Assembly: GCA_016200545.1 (NCBI GenBank)
Contig: JACQEO010000049.1
Span: 1 to 64,000 of the forward strand
Direction of reading: 5' to 3'
DNA length: 64,000 nucleotides
Source of the DNA: Deltaproteobacteria bacterium
GTDB lineage: Bacteria; Desulfobacterota; Binatia; UTPRO1
Position numbers and translations under genes: made by a program. Below, one piece after another: positions 43,023 to 56,205 of the stretch; within the stretch, counting starts at the first letter, position 1; each line of letters starts with the position of its first letter. The notes under the pieces are model-generated. The model was given only the letters and a program-made list of their open reading frames with translations, did no database searches and had not been told where the DNA came from.

Positions 43023-44189
43023 TCAATCGTAACAACCGAGGAGGCGCGAGATCACCAGGCGCTGCACCTCCGACGTCCCCTCGCCGATTTCGAGAAGACG
43101 CTGGTCGCGGTAGAAGCGCGCCACGGGATACTCCTCCATGAGGCCGTAGCCCCCGAAGATCTGTACCGCGGCGTGCGTCACCCGCCGCATCACCTCCGAC
43201 GCCCAGAGCTTCGCCATCGCCGCTTCTTTGCGAAAGGTCCGACCCTGGTCGCGCAACCAGCACGCCTTGTAGAGCAGGTTGCGCGTCGCCTCGATCTCGG
43301 TCGCCATGTCGGCGAGCTTGAACGCGTTCGCCTGGAAGTGGCTGATCGGCTTCCCGAACTGGGTGCGCTCGCGGGCGTAGGCGAGCGCCGCCTCGTACGC
43401 GCCTTGCGCGCCCCCGAGGCCCATCGCGGCGATCGACAGCCGCCCGCTGTCGAGCGTCTCGAGCATCTGCTTGAAGCCGGTGCCGCGCTCGCCGAGGATG
43501 TTCTCGCGCGGGACGCTGACGTTGTCGAAGTAGAGCTCCGCCGTATTCGACGCGCGCCAGACGAGCTTGCGGTGCATGCTCCGCGTCGTAAACCCGGGCG
43601 CGTCCTGCTCGACGATGATGCAGCTGTACTCCTTGCTGCCGTCCGGGCGCGTGCCGGTCACGCATTGCACCGTCGACCCGGCGGTCATCGGCGTCCCGGC
43701 GTTGGTAATGAAGATCTTGCTACCGTTGATGATCCAGCGGTCGCCTTCGAGCCGTGCGGTCGTCTTCGTGCCGCCGGCGTCGGAGCCCGCCGACGGCTCC
43801 GTCAAGCCGAAGCCCCAGAGCCGCACGCCGCTGCAAAGGTCGGGCAGATAGCGCCGCTTCTGCGCCTCGGAACCAAAGTAGTAGAGCGGTCCGATGCCGA
43901 GGGAATTCTCGGCGGCCACGGTCGCGGCATGGGAGCCGTCGACGCGAGCGATCTCCTCGACCGCGATGATGTACGACAGGTAGTCGAGGCCGTGGCCGCC
44001 GTAGTCCGGGGACACCGTCATGCCGAAGAGTCCGAGCTCGCCCATGGCGCGCGTCAGCTCGCACGAAAACTCCTCGTTCCGATCGAGCTCCGCGGCGCGT
44101 GGCGCGATCTCGCGCTCCGCGAACTCGCGCACCGTTCGCCGCAACATGTCCTGCTCGGGCGAGAGGTCGAAGTTCACGGCGGGCACCAT
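43023..44189 (-). CDS. acyl-CoA dehydrogenase
   Basis: About 388 aa FAD enzyme for the first step of acyl-CoA oxidation. The N-terminal helix LRRTVREFAEREIAPRA, FGLTEPSAGSDAGGT (acyl-CoA signature), and FGGYGLMEEYPVARFYRD are all present. The catalytic Glu is in EIGEGTSEVQ. ATG 44189 is chosen; nearby GTG codons also fit. It heads a three-gene minus-strand operon (dehydrogenase, amidohydrolase, TPR) separated from the zinc-ribbon gene by a terminator. Confidence 0.92.
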   Translation of the reverse strand: MVPAVNFDLSPEQDMLRRTVREFAEREIAPRAAELDRNEEFSCELTRAMGELGLFGMTVSPDYGGHGLDYLSYIIAVEEIARVDGSHAATVAAENSLGIGPLYYFGSEAQKRRYLPDLCSGVRLWGFGLTEPSAGSDAGGTKTTARLEGDRWIINGSKIFITNAGTPMTAGSTVQCVTGTRPDGSKEYSCIIVEQDAPGFTTRSMHRKLVWRASNTAELYFDNVSVPRENILGERGTGFKQMLETLDSGRLSIAAMGLGGAQGAYEAALAYARERTQFGKPISHFQANAFKLADMATEIEATRNLLYKACWLRDQGRTFRKEAAMAKLWASEVMRRVTHAAVQIFGGYGLMEEYPVARFYRDQRLLEIGEGTSEVQRLVISRLLGCYD

Positions 44190-44292
44190 AAGCCAGCCCC
44201 GCGCGGCCACGCAAGCAACCGCGAGGCGCTGGATGACGTCGCTGCGTTCCTTCGCGCGCCGGTCGCCGTTCGGCGCTCACGGGGTCACGGGC

Positions 44293-44325
44293 AAAAAAAA
44301 GGAAGCGCACGCATCGCGCTTCCTT
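44293..44325 (-). terminator. intrinsic terminator of the zinc-ribbon gene
   Basis: On the minus strand, the perfect 10-base arms AAGGAAGCGC / GCGCTTCCTT (44316-44325 and 44299-44308) enclose a 7-base loop and are followed by a run of T. It lies 25-57 bp past the stop of the 60-aa gene and is the clearest rho-independent terminator in the window. Confidence 0.88.
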
Positions 44326-44349
44326 GGGAAGATGGAGGGAGAAGAGAGC

Positions 44350-44532
44350 TTAGTGCTTGTGCTCGACCTTCTTGCCGTACGTAACGTCGCCTTTGTCGAC
44401 CCGCAGCGAGAAGCCGCATTCGGGATTGGTACAGACCCACGCCTTGAACATCACGGACGCGCCCTCTTGACCGTAGTCGGACAACGGTATCAACAGTCCG
44501 TTATTGCACTTCTGGCACTTTGGCAGCTCCAT
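44350..44532 (-). CDS. small zinc-ribbon protein
   Basis: 60 aa. Two Cys knuckles (KCQKC at 5-9 and WVCTNPECGF at about 33-40) form a likely Zn(Cys)4 ribbon. The C-terminus is Lys/His-rich (GKKVEHKH). AGGAGG seven bases before the ATG gives strong translation, and a strong intrinsic terminator follows, so it is an independent, probably well-expressed transcript. Similar small ribbons occur in many bacteria without known function. Confidence 0.78.
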   Translation of the reverse strand: MELPKCQKCNNGLLIPLSDYGQEGASVMFKAWVCTNPECGFSLRVDKGDVTYGKKVEHKH

Positions 44533-44686
44533 CTCCACGCCTCCTTTTCGACTCCAAGCGCCCCATGCGCTGCACCTTATCGTAGCGACTGACGGAAACG
44601 CAAGGCGCGAAGTTGCCACGCACGATGCGTCGATCGCTCGATTCGCGATGGCGGATGCGGATCGCGCAGGCGCTGGCCGCGGCGTC

Positions 44687-45301
44687 TCAGCGCGAGCAGT
44701 TGCCTCCGGTGCATTGGGAGAAGTCGAAAACGCAGCCGACGCAGTTCAGGTTTCCGGCGCCGCTATCGCAGAAGGAGGCGCAGCTCTTGCCGTCGAGATT
44801 GCCGGGCTCACACTCCTCCGTTCCCTCGATGCTGCCATTCCCGCACACTTGGTTCGCGATCGGAGTACTGGTGGAGACGGGCGTCAAAGTGTGACTGGGC
44901 ACGGGGGTCGTGGTCGGCTCGGGAAGGGCGGTGCCGCCTGGACGCGAACCATCGCAGCGGAAGTTGAAATCGGGATTGCCGGCGTCGCTGCCAATCGGGT
45001 AACAGCGCTGCTGCGCGCTGTCCACCTTGCGCCGGCAGATGAGCGCGATCTTGACGCAGTGATTGGGGTTCGTCGAGTCCGGCGAAGGGCATGGCTCCGG
45101 TTGCGTCGCGTCCGGCACGACAAAGGCGTCGCTTTGGCACGGACCGTCGGGCGAGACGCCGCATTGCTCGCAGAGACCGCCGTTCGACGAGCCACCGCCC
45201 CCCCCGCAGCTCGCGACGATCGTCGCCGTCACGGCCGCCACCAGGAGTAGGAGCAATCCGAGCGACCGATACTGCTCCGCCATCAACCGCGTTCTACCCA
45301 T
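44687..45301 (-). CDS. Cys-rich lipoprotein with CGNG-type repeat
   Basis: 204 aa. The signal LLLLVAAVTATIVASC has a lipobox with C32 followed by glycines, so an outer-membrane or periplasmic lipoprotein is likely. Many Cys follow (LCEQCG, HCVK, ICRR, RCYP). After a Thr/Pro linker comes VCGNGSIEGTEECEPGN, the Cys-rich repeat common in myxobacteria-like secreted proteins. ATG 45301 has GGAGGCGAC immediately upstream. Function unknown; it precedes no obvious partner but lies near the ArsS-like and MNIO genes. Confidence 0.72.
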   Translation of the reverse strand: MGRTRLMAEQYRSLGLLLLLVAAVTATIVASCGGGGGSSNGGLCEQCGVSPDGPCQSDAFVVPDATQPEPCPSPDSTNPNHCVKIALICRRKVDSAQQRCYPIGSDAGNPDFNFRCDGSRPGGTALPEPTTTPVPSHTLTPVSTSTPIANQVCGNGSIEGTEECEPGNLDGKSCASFCDSGAGNLNCVGCVFDFSQCTGGNCSR

Positions 45302-45500
45302 GTCGCCTCCGTGCGCATGTGCGCCGTGCCGCTGAGGTATCAAGTCGCCGGGTCGGGATCAATTACGGTTACGGCCGGAGCGACGAGCCATCAACCCAGG
45401 AGCGAGCGTCGAAGGACGCCGAAGGTGACGCATCCGGCGACGACAGTAGCGAAGCGCATCACCGAAACGGACCCGCGGCGAGACATCTGAGCCTGAGCGA

Positions 45501-46502
45501 TCAGGATGGTGCGTCGCGCGCGAGCTCGCCGCCGCAGCTCGAGCCGGCGCCCGCCGTGCAGCCGAAGCAATGGCCCGCGGTGACGATCGGCAAGCCGGTG
45601 AGATCGTCGCACGAGGCGAGCGTCCAGATCGTCGCCGCGGCGTCGCTCCCTGCGAGCGGCAGGGTCAGCATTTGATTGAAGTCGCAGTCGTAGAGGGCGC
45701 CATCCCAGCCGACGCTCAGCAGCGAGCGACACATCAACCCCTCGACCGTCGCCGGATTGAAGTGATTGACCAGGAGCCCGAGATAGCTCGCAAGTCGCCC
45801 TTCACGCCGCAGCGTCTCGGCGAAGCGTTCGATCGGCATGTTGGTGATCGTCAGCAAGCGATGAAACTCGATGCCGAAGAGCGCTGCCAGCTCGGTCTTG
45901 TACCGCGCCTCGAGGTCGGCCTGGGGGGGTGGCAGGAAGGCACCGACCGGATTGTAGACGAGGTCGAGTCGGAGCTCCGACCCGGCGCCGCCGTAGCCGA
46001 GGCGATTTAGTGCCCGCAGAGCCGCGATGCTCTGGTCAAAGACTCCGCGGCCGCGCTGACGATCGACGTTCTCCGCCGTGTAGCAGGGGAGCGAGCAGAT
46101 CAGCTCGACCTCGTACTCGCGGTAGAATTCGGGCAGGTCTTCCATGCCGGGCACGAAGAGCACGGTGAGGTTACAGCGCACCAATACGCGGCGTCCAAGA
46201 CGGCGCGCACCGCGGACGAGATCGCGAAAGCTCGGGTTCAGCTCGGGCGCACCGCCGGTCAAGTCGACCGCTGTTATCGCCCGACTCGCGGCGAGGAGCG
46301 CAAGGACGCGCGCCGCGGTCGTGGGGCGCATGATCTCCCTGCGCGTCGGCCCGGCGTCGACGTGGCAGTGGTGGCACGCCTGATTGCAGAGCTTCCCGAC
46401 ATTCACCTGCAGCGTCGTCACGATGCCGCGCGTGAGCGGCGCGAGCCCGTGCTCCTCGAGCGTGGCGTGGAAATTCGGCGGCGAAGCCCGACACGGGATC
46501 AC
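45501..46502 (-). CDS. ArsS-like radical SAM protein (DUF3641)
   Basis: About 333 aa. LQVNVGKLCNQACHHCHVDAG contains the radical SAM Cys ligands (C39, C43, C46). TAVDLTGGAPELNPSFRDLV, LVYNPVGAFLPP and the C-terminal GHCFGCTAGAGSSCGG are the hallmarks of the ArsS (arsenosugar biosynthesis) family; some members are selenoproteins, this one has Cys. GTG 46502 is chosen on an AGGA eight bases upstream. No arsM or other arsenic gene is in the window, and it faces a divergent MNIO operon, so its substrate here is open. Confidence 0.82.
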   Translation of the reverse strand: MIPCRASPPNFHATLEEHGLAPLTRGIVTTLQVNVGKLCNQACHHCHVDAGPTRREIMRPTTAARVLALLAASRAITAVDLTGGAPELNPSFRDLVRGARRLGRRVLVRCNLTVLFVPGMEDLPEFYREYEVELICSLPCYTAENVDRQRGRGVFDQSIAALRALNRLGYGGAGSELRLDLVYNPVGAFLPPPQADLEARYKTELAALFGIEFHRLLTITNMPIERFAETLRREGRLASYLGLLVNHFNPATVEGLMCRSLLSVGWDGALYDCDFNQMLTLPLAGSDAAATIWTLASCDDLTGLPIVTAGHCFGCTAGAGSSCGGELARDAPS

Positions 46503-46666
46503 GGCCGCAGTCCTAGCACGGTTGCACGGCCGGTTCACGGTCGCCGCGGCCGCCCCGTGACGTCCACCGTCACGCGGCATCGAACCTGGGCGATGCGTGG
46601 GCGCGACGCGGCGATGCTGATCGTGAGGCCCTCGACGGCGGCCTCTGGGCAGGGAAAGATGCGGTC

Positions 46667-47512
46667 ATGGCGTTGAGCGTTCCGTATTTGGGGCACGGGC
46701 TCGGGCTGCGCACGCAGCACTATCCGCAGATCACGGACGGGACGGCGCGCGCGGACTGGTTCGAGGTCATCTCCGAGAACTTCATGTTGCCGGGGGGCCG
46801 TCCGTTGGCGGTCCTCGCGCGCACCCGCGAGCTGGCGCCGGTCGTGCTCCACGGTGTGTCGCTGTCGCTCGGCTCGACGGATCCTTTGAGCGCGGTCTAC
46901 TTCGACGAGCTCGCCGCGCTCGCGCGCCGCTTCGAGCCGGCGTGGATCTCGGATCATCTCTGCTGGGGCAGCGTCGGCGACCACTACGCCCACGACCTCC
47001 TGCCGCTGCCGTTCACCGAGGAAGCGCTGGCGCACGTCGCGGCGCGCGTCACGGCGGTGCAGGAGCGCCTCGGCCGACAGATTCTCGTCGAGAACGTCTC
47101 GAGCTATCTCACGTACGCGCACTCGGTGATGCCGGAGTGGGAATTTCTCGCGGGACTCGCCGACCGCGCCGACTGCGGCATCCTTCTCGACGTCAACAAC
47201 ATCTACGTGAGCGCGTGCAATCATGGCTTCGATGCGGCGACGTACGTCGCCGCGATCCCGGCGGCGCGGGTCGGGCAGATCCACCTCGCCGGGCACACCG
47301 ACAAAGGGACGCACCTCCTCGACAGCCACGTCGGGCCGGTGCCCGACCCGGTGTGGGACTTGTATCGCCTGGCGCTGCGGCAGTGCGGGCGGGTGTCGAC
47401 GCTGGTCGAGTGGGACGAGGAGATCCCCGAGTTTCCGGTGCTCGCCGCCGAGGCGGAGCGGGCACGTGCCGTCGAGGCGGAGGTTCTCGGAGCGTATGCC
47501 GAATCTGCGTGA
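46667..47512 (+). CDS. MNIO-family (DUF692) multinuclear iron oxidase
   Basis: 281 aa TIM barrel of the DUF692 family that includes MbnB and BufB, which oxidise Cys residues in RiPP precursors. The metal-binding stretches are intact: LHGVSLSLGS (H62), ISDHLCW (D96, H97), VENVSSY (E142), LLDVNNIYV (D175, N177), QIHLAGH (H206, H210), LVEWDEE (E249, D250). Its 3' end overlaps the DUF2063 gene by 17 bp, the usual partner arrangement. No short Cys-rich precursor gene was found immediately upstream. Confidence 0.88.
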   Translation: MALSVPYLGHGLGLRTQHYPQITDGTARADWFEVISENFMLPGGRPLAVLARTRELAPVVLHGVSLSLGSTDPLSAVYFDELAALARRFEPAWISDHLCWGSVGDHYAHDLLPLPFTEEALAHVAARVTAVQERLGRQILVENVSSYLTYAHSVMPEWEFLAGLADRADCGILLDVNNIYVSACNHGFDAATYVAAIPAARVGQIHLAGHTDKGTHLLDSHVGPVPDPVWDLYRLALRQCGRVSTLVEWDEEIPEFPVLAAEAERARAVEAEVLGAYAESA

Positions 47513-48280
47513 GCTCCAGCTGGCGTTCTTCCGCGCCCTCGACAGCGGCACCGCGGGGACGACGGATCCCGATCCGGCTCTCCTCGCCGTGATCGAGAGC
47601 CGCGGTGCCCTCGACGCGGCGGCACGCGTCGACGTCTACGCGCAGATGTACTGGATGCGGATCGCCGACGCGCTGCTGGAGGATTTCCCGCGTGTCGCGG
47701 CGCTCGTCGGCGATGCGCGCTTCCACGCCCTTGCGCGCGCCTATCTCACGGCGACGCCTTCGCGCCATGCGTCGCTGCGCTACGTCGGGAGCGGCTTCGC
47801 CGATTTTCTCGCGACACGCGCGTCGGCGGAGGTGCCGCCGTTCGTTCCCGATGTCGCGCGTCTGGAGTGGGCACGACTCGCGGTCTTCTACGCGCCTGAC
47901 GCTGCGGTGCTGACGCTCGCCGATCTCCAGCGTGTGCCGCCGGGGGAGTGGGCCGCGCTGCGCCTGCATCCGGTGCCGGCGCTGCAAATCCTCGAGGTGC
48001 GCTGGCCGGCACACACGATCTGGGCGGCCGCAGGCGACGCGAGCGACACGTGGAAGCCGGGCGGGACCATGTTGCGTGTCTGGCGCGACGAGTTCCGTGT
48101 CTATCAGTCGCCGATGGACGCCGCTGAGATCGCCGCGCTCGTGGTGCTGCGTGCCAGGGGCACCTTCGGCGACATGTGCACGGCGCTCGCCGCCACGGTG
48201 CCGGCCGAGGACGCCGCCGCGCACGCGGGCGCGCTGTTGCTGCGCTGGATCGACGACCACGTTCTGGCGGCGCCGGCGCC

Positions 48281-48284
<4 letters not shown>
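47496..48284 (+). CDS. DUF2063 partner protein of the MNIO enzyme
   Basis: 262 aa. The N-terminus [15 protein letters not shown] and [32 protein letters not shown] are typical of the DUF2063 (putative DNA-binding) domain, which in MbnC/BufC-like proteins recognises the precursor peptide and presents it to the MNIO enzyme. The C-terminal half ([29 protein letters not shown]) completes the fold. It overlaps the MNIO gene upstream and the DUF255 gene downstream (GTGA), so the three are tightly coupled. Confidence 0.85.
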
Positions 48285-50638
<2,354 letters not shown>

Positions 50639-50703
50639 GCGCGCCGGCGATTTGAGATCGGCCGCGGGTCCGGGATATGGCTGGGACGCGGGGAGGACTA
50701 GTG

Positions 50704-52740
50704 ATGGAGCGGGCCACGCAATCGCTCGAGCAGCTCAGCATCAACACCATCCGCACGCTCGCCATCGATGCCGTGCAGAAGGCGAACTCGGGGCATCCCG
50801 GGTTGCCGCTGGGAGCGGCGCCGATGGCGTACGCGCTCTGGCAACGCCATCTGCGGCACAATCCGCGCAACCCGCACTGGCCGGACCGAGACCGCTTCGT
50901 GCTCTCGGCGGGACACGGCAGCATGTTGCTGTACTGCCTCCTGTACCTCACCGGCTACGACCTCGAGCTCGACGATCTGCGGGCGTTCCGACAGTGGGGG
51001 AGCCGCACCCCGGGACATCCGGAGATCCATCTCACGGCGGGTGTTGAGGCGACGACAGGCCCGCTCGGACAGGGTGCCGGCAACGCCGTCGGCATGGCGA
51101 TGGCCGAGCGCGCGCTCGCGCATCGCTTCAACCGCCCGGACCACACGATCGTCGATCATCGGACGTACGCCATCGTCTCGGACGGCGACCTCATGGAGGG
51201 CGTCTCCTGCGAGGCCAGCTCGCTCGCCGGGCACCTCCGGCTCGGCAAGCTCATCTTCCTCTACGACAGCAACGGCATCTCCCTCGACGGTCCGACCTCG
51301 CTCGCGTTCTCGCGCGAGGACGTCGGCGCGCGCTACGCCGCGTACGGCTGGCAGGTCCTGCACGTCGAGCACGGCGACACCGACGTCGCCGCGATCGACG
51401 CCGCCCTCAGCGAGGCCGAGGCGGACACGACGCGTCCCTCGATCCTCGTCGTGCAGACGACGATCGGCTACGGCTCGCCGCACAAGCACGGCACCTCCGA
51501 AGCGCACGGCAGTCCGCTCGGTGTCGAGGAGGTGAAGCTCACGAAACAGGCGCTTGGGTTCGACCCCGAGCGTTCGTTCGCCGCGCCCGCGGCGGCGCTG
51601 GCGCACTTTCGCGAAGCGGTTGACCGCGGCCGCGAGGCCGAGCAGGCGTGGAGTCGCCGCTTCGACGCCTATGCCGCCGCGCAGCCGGACCTCGCCGCCG
51701 AGTTCCGCCGCGCACTCGCGGGCGAGTTGCCCGAGGGCTGGGACGGCGACCTCCCGACCTTCGGCCAAGGTGACGCCCAGGCGACGCGTCAGGCATCGGG
51801 GAAGGCGCTGAACGCGCTCGCCAAGCGTGTTCCCGAAATCATCGGCGGCGACGCCGATCTCTCGGTATCGACGAGCACCGCCCTCAAGGACGCCGGCTCG
51901 TTCGACGGTCAGACCGGCGCCGGCCGCAACCTCCACTTCGGGGTCCGCGAGCACGCCATGGGCGCGATCGCGAACGGTATCGCCTATCACCACGGCCTGC
52001 GCCCGTTCGTCGCAACCTTCTTCTGCTTCTCCGACTATATGCGGCCGTCCGTGCGCCTCGCGGCGTTGAACGGGCTGCCGGTCGTCTTCGTGTGGACGCA
52101 CGACTCGATCGCGCTTGGTGAGGACGGTCCGACGCATCAACCGGTCGAGCACCTGATGTCGCTGCGTGCGATGCCGAACCTCGCCGTCGTCCGCCCGGCC
52201 GATGCCAATGAGACGGTGCAGGCCTGGCGCTGGGCGCTGACGCAGCGCACCCGGCCGGTGGCGCTCGTGCTGGGGCGGCAAAAGCTGCCGATACTCGATC
52301 GTACCCGACTCGGTGCTGGCGCCGATGTGGCACGCGGCGCGTACGTGCTCGCCGATGCCGACGGCGGCGCGCCCGACGCGATCCTGATCGCCACCGGCTC
52401 CGAGGTATCACTGGCGCTCGCGGCGCGCGCGCAGCTCGCGCAAGACGGCATTCGCACGCGCGTCGTCTCGATGCCATGCTGGGACGCGTTCGCCGAACAA
52501 GATCCAGCCTACCGGGATGCGGTGCTGCCGCCGTCGGTCGTGGCGCGCATATCGATCGAGGCAGGTGTCACCTTCGGCTGGGAACACTGGATCGGCGAGC
52601 GCGGGATCGCGATCGGCGTCGATCGCTACGGCGCCTCGGCACCCGGCGAGGTCGTGCTCGCGGAGCTCGGGTTCACGCCCGAGCGCGTGGCGGGGGTGGC
52701 ACGCGACCTCGTCCAGCGTCTACGCTCGTCGCGACGGTAG
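50704..52740 (+). CDS. tkt: transketolase
   Basis: 678 aa thiamine-diphosphate enzyme of the non-oxidative pentose phosphate pathway. [35 protein letters not shown] and [14 protein letters not shown] at the N-terminus, the TPP motif GDGDLMEG region ([18 protein letters not shown]), and the pyrimidine-binding part [14 protein letters not shown] match transketolase. ATG 50704 has GGAGG seven bases upstream. It lies 65 bp after the DUF255 gene and may read through from it. Full length. Confidence 0.95.
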   Translation: MERATQSLEQLSINTIRTLAIDAVQKANSGHPGLPLGAAPMAYALWQRHLRHNPRNPHWPDRDRFVLSAGHGSMLLYCLLYLTGYDLELDDLRAFRQWGSRTPGHPEIHLTAGVEATTGPLGQGAGNAVGMAMAERALAHRFNRPDHTIVDHRTYAIVSDGDLMEGVSCEASSLAGHLRLGKLIFLYDSNGISLDGPTSLAFSREDVGARYAAYGWQVLHVEHGDTDVAAIDAALSEAEADTTRPSILVVQTTIGYGSPHKHGTSEAHGSPLGVEEVKLTKQALGFDPERSFAAPAAALAHFREAVDRGREAEQAWSRRFDAYAAAQPDLAAEFRRALAGELPEGWDGDLPTFGQGDAQATRQASGKALNALAKRVPEIIGGDADLSVSTSTALKDAGSFDGQTGAGRNLHFGVREHAMGAIANGIAYHHGLRPFVATFFCFSDYMRPSVRLAALNGLPVVFVWTHDSIALGEDGPTHQPVEHLMSLRAMPNLAVVRPADANETVQAWRWALTQRTRPVALVLGRQKLPILDRTRLGAGADVARGAYVLADADGGAPDAILIATGSEVSLALAARAQLAQDGIRTRVVSMPCWDAFAEQDPAYRDAVLPPSVVARISIEAGVTFGWEHWIGERGIAIGVDRYGASAPGEVVLAELGFTPERVAGVARDLVQRLRSSRR

Positions 52741-52855
52741 GGGCGCGGTCAGGCGCGCAACGGCGAGCGCGCCAGCATCGAGCTCGCGAGCAGCGCGACG
52801 CCGAGCGTCAATGGATCGCTCGCGTCGCCGGATCCCGCGTCGGCGTCCGCCGCGT

Positions 52856-53863
52856 TCACACCCGACGGCGCGTGCGTGCGGAGGGTGCGAGCACGCGCCC
52901 GAGCCACGCGGCCGTGGTACCGGCGGGCACCCCGACGACGGCGCCCACGAGCGCGGCGCCGATCACGTCGCGAATCCCGGGATGGCCCGCGCCCTCGGCG
53001 GTGAAGACGAGCGCCGCCGCGCAGGCACTCGCCGTCACCATCGTCGCGGTCGACCCGGCGCTGGGATCCCACCAGAGATCGAGCACGAGGGCAGCGAATA
53101 CGGCCAGCACCGCCCCCGCGTAGAGGAGCGCTGCCGGCGGAGTCCGGTCACGGTAGACGGTCGCGATCGCGGTCGCGCCCTGGTCGCCGGTGAGGGTCAC
53201 GTCGGCGACGTGCATCGCCCCGCTGCCGACGTCGACGACGTGCATCGCGGAGAGGTGTTCGAAATGGCTCGGGGCCGTGCCGCGTCGTCCGAGTCGCCGC
53301 ATCCGCCAGCTGTCACCGAGCTCGCCGGAGAGCTGCTCGTGGACTCCGCCGTCGTCGACGAGATCGACGTCGTAGTGGACCGTCCGATCACGCCGGTCCG
53401 ATGCCAGCGGCAGGTGGGCGTCGACGACGACGTCGACGCGCGACTCCCGGTCGGCCGTGGCGACGAGCACACCCTTCGCGGCGGCGGTGAGCGGCAGCTG
53501 TCGCAGCGGTGCGCCGGGAAAGAGCCGAACCGCGAAGGGGTATGCGAGCACGACGATCGCGACCACCCCCGCCGCGATGGCGACCGCCAGCGACACGCGC
53601 CCGTCGTGCTCGTCGGCGACGAGCGGCGCAATGACGATGAAGGAGCCGAGCACCAAGAACGCTACGACCGCGACCGCCGCCGCAACGCCGTCCGGTACCA
53701 ACTCGAGTGCGTCGAGTAGCATGGTCACGGCGAGAACCGTGACGGCGACTGTCGGCGGCACCCATGAGCGCAGCGCGTCGGCGACGAGAAGGCGGCGGAT
53801 CGAAGGCGGGCGCGAACGCGGGGCGCGCGCTCCGGAACGAGGACGCGATGCCGTACGGCGCAT
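52856..53863 (-). CDS. polytopic membrane protein, unknown
   Basis: About 335 aa. Three hydrophobic segments near 40-120 (VTVLAVTMLLDALELV, VVAFLVLGSFIVIAPLV, VAIAAGVVAIVVLAYPF), a central hydrophilic about 100-aa beta-rich domain, then three more segments at about 245-325. The topology suggests an extracytoplasmic domain held between membrane bundles. No family recognised. ATG 53863 is preceded by AGGA, close to the start. It is convergent with tkt over 115 bp. Confidence 0.62.
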   Translation of the reverse strand: MRRTASRPRSGARAPRSRPPSIRRLLVADALRSWVPPTVAVTVLAVTMLLDALELVPDGVAAAVAVVAFLVLGSFIVIAPLVADEHDGRVSLAVAIAAGVVAIVVLAYPFAVRLFPGAPLRQLPLTAAAKGVLVATADRESRVDVVVDAHLPLASDRRDRTVHYDVDLVDDGGVHEQLSGELGDSWRMRRLGRRGTAPSHFEHLSAMHVVDVGSGAMHVADVTLTGDQGATAIATVYRDRTPPAALLYAGAVLAVFAALVLDLWWDPSAGSTATMVTASACAAALVFTAEGAGHPGIRDVIGAALVGAVVGVPAGTTAAWLGRVLAPSARTRRRV

Positions 53864-53942
53864 GCATCCTGCTATATGAAGAAGTGCGGGCGGCGGCAAA
53901 TTCACCGCGCCGAGCGCAGGGCGGCGTCGCCGCCGCGCCGGA

Positions 53943-54278
53943 TCAGCCGGCGGCGCGGCGGAGACGGTAGGCGGCGGCGACGGCAGTGTGTGGCGCCGCG
54001 GCGACGGGACGGCGCCGCGCTTGATCCTGCCGCCAACGCGTCAAGCCTTCGCGGATGTGCTCCGGATCGAGATCGAGGGCGTAGCAAATGTTCTCGAACG
54101 AAAAGATCCACGTGTTGTCGTGCGAGTCGAACCATTCGCAGGTCTCGCCGAAGAGGCGGCGACCGCGGCGATTGGTTGCGAACGCGTAGTGTTGATAGCT
54201 GCGCACCGCCTCCTCCAGGATCGCCAGCACGAGACGTCGCTCGCGTTCGAGAGGAACCGTTCCGGCTTCTGAGCTCAT
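53943..54278 (-). CDS. small protein coupled to CheY-like regulator
   Basis: 111 aa. The core RRGRRLFGETCEWFDSHDNTWIFSFENIC, split here as RRGRRLFGETCEW and WIFSFENICYALDLDP, followed by LTRWRQDQARR, matches a small uncharacterised family often next to response regulators in delta-type genomes. It may be a DNA-binding or adaptor protein, by its helical, basic C-terminus. ATG 54278 overlaps the regulator stop (ATGA) and has AGGAG upstream. Function unknown. Confidence 0.7.
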   Translation of the reverse strand: MSSEAGTVPLERERRLVLAILEEAVRSYQHYAFATNRRGRRLFGETCEWFDSHDNTWIFSFENICYALDLDPEHIREGLTRWRQDQARRRPVAAAPHTAVAAAYRLRRAAG

Positions 54279-54676
54279 CGTTGCTCCTGTCGCAATGTGG
54301 GTTGGGAGTCGGCCATCGGCACGCGCTCGTCCGCGATCTCGGCGAGCATTCCCGCCAGGACCGGGGCATCGAACGGTTTCGAGAGCAGCCGCGCGCCGCA
54401 TTGGGCCGCTTGCGCCACCAAGTGATCATCGGCGAACGCGGAGATGAGGATCACTCGCTGCGTCGGACGATCACGCTGCAGTTCGGAGACCAGCTCGGTC
54501 CCGAGGATCAGCGGCATCCGTACGTCGCAGATGACCACGTCGTACGACTGCCGCAGGCAGCGCTCGAATCCTACCAGGCCATCGCTCACCCAGTCCGTCG
54601 TGTGACCGAGCTCGCCGAGCACCTCACCGAGGTAGCGACAGAACGTGCGATCGTCGTCGATGATCAAGACGCGCAT
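54275..54676 (-). CDS. CheY-like single-domain response regulator
   Basis: 133 aa, receiver domain only. LIIDDD (D7-D9) forms the acid pocket, D51 in VVICDVRMP is the phosphorylation site, and LLSKPFD gives the conserved Lys. No output domain follows, so it must act through a partner, perhaps the overlapping 111-aa protein. It lies 188 bp from the NtrC-type regulator gene on the same strand. Confidence 0.87.
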   Translation of the reverse strand: MRVLIIDDDRTFCRYLGEVLGELGHTTDWVSDGLVGFERCLRQSYDVVICDVRMPLILGTELVSELQRDRPTQRVILISAFADDHLVAQAAQCGARLLSKPFDAPVLAGMLAEIADERVPMADSQPTLRQEQR

Positions 54677-54864
54677 TCGAGAGCGAGGACAGCAACGACG
54701 ATGCCAAGGCGCTCGGCGCCGGAATCGCGTGTCTTTTCGCCGTCCCTATCGCGCTCCTCCAGCGCGAAGCGCACACCTTCTCGCGCTGGCGTCGCGGCTG
54801 ATCGAGGAATACCAAGCGCTTACGCCGATGAGACCGAATGGCGCCGGAGGTGGGGCGAAAGGCC

Positions 54865-56201
<1,337 letters not shown>

Positions 56202-56205
<4 letters not shown>

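Noticed and set aside
52749-52860. Hydrophobic C-terminal tail in another frame after the membrane protein stop
   Set aside because: DPLTLGVALLASSML resembles a sorting tail, but it needs a frameshift from the gene at 52856 and has no start or ribosome site of its own.
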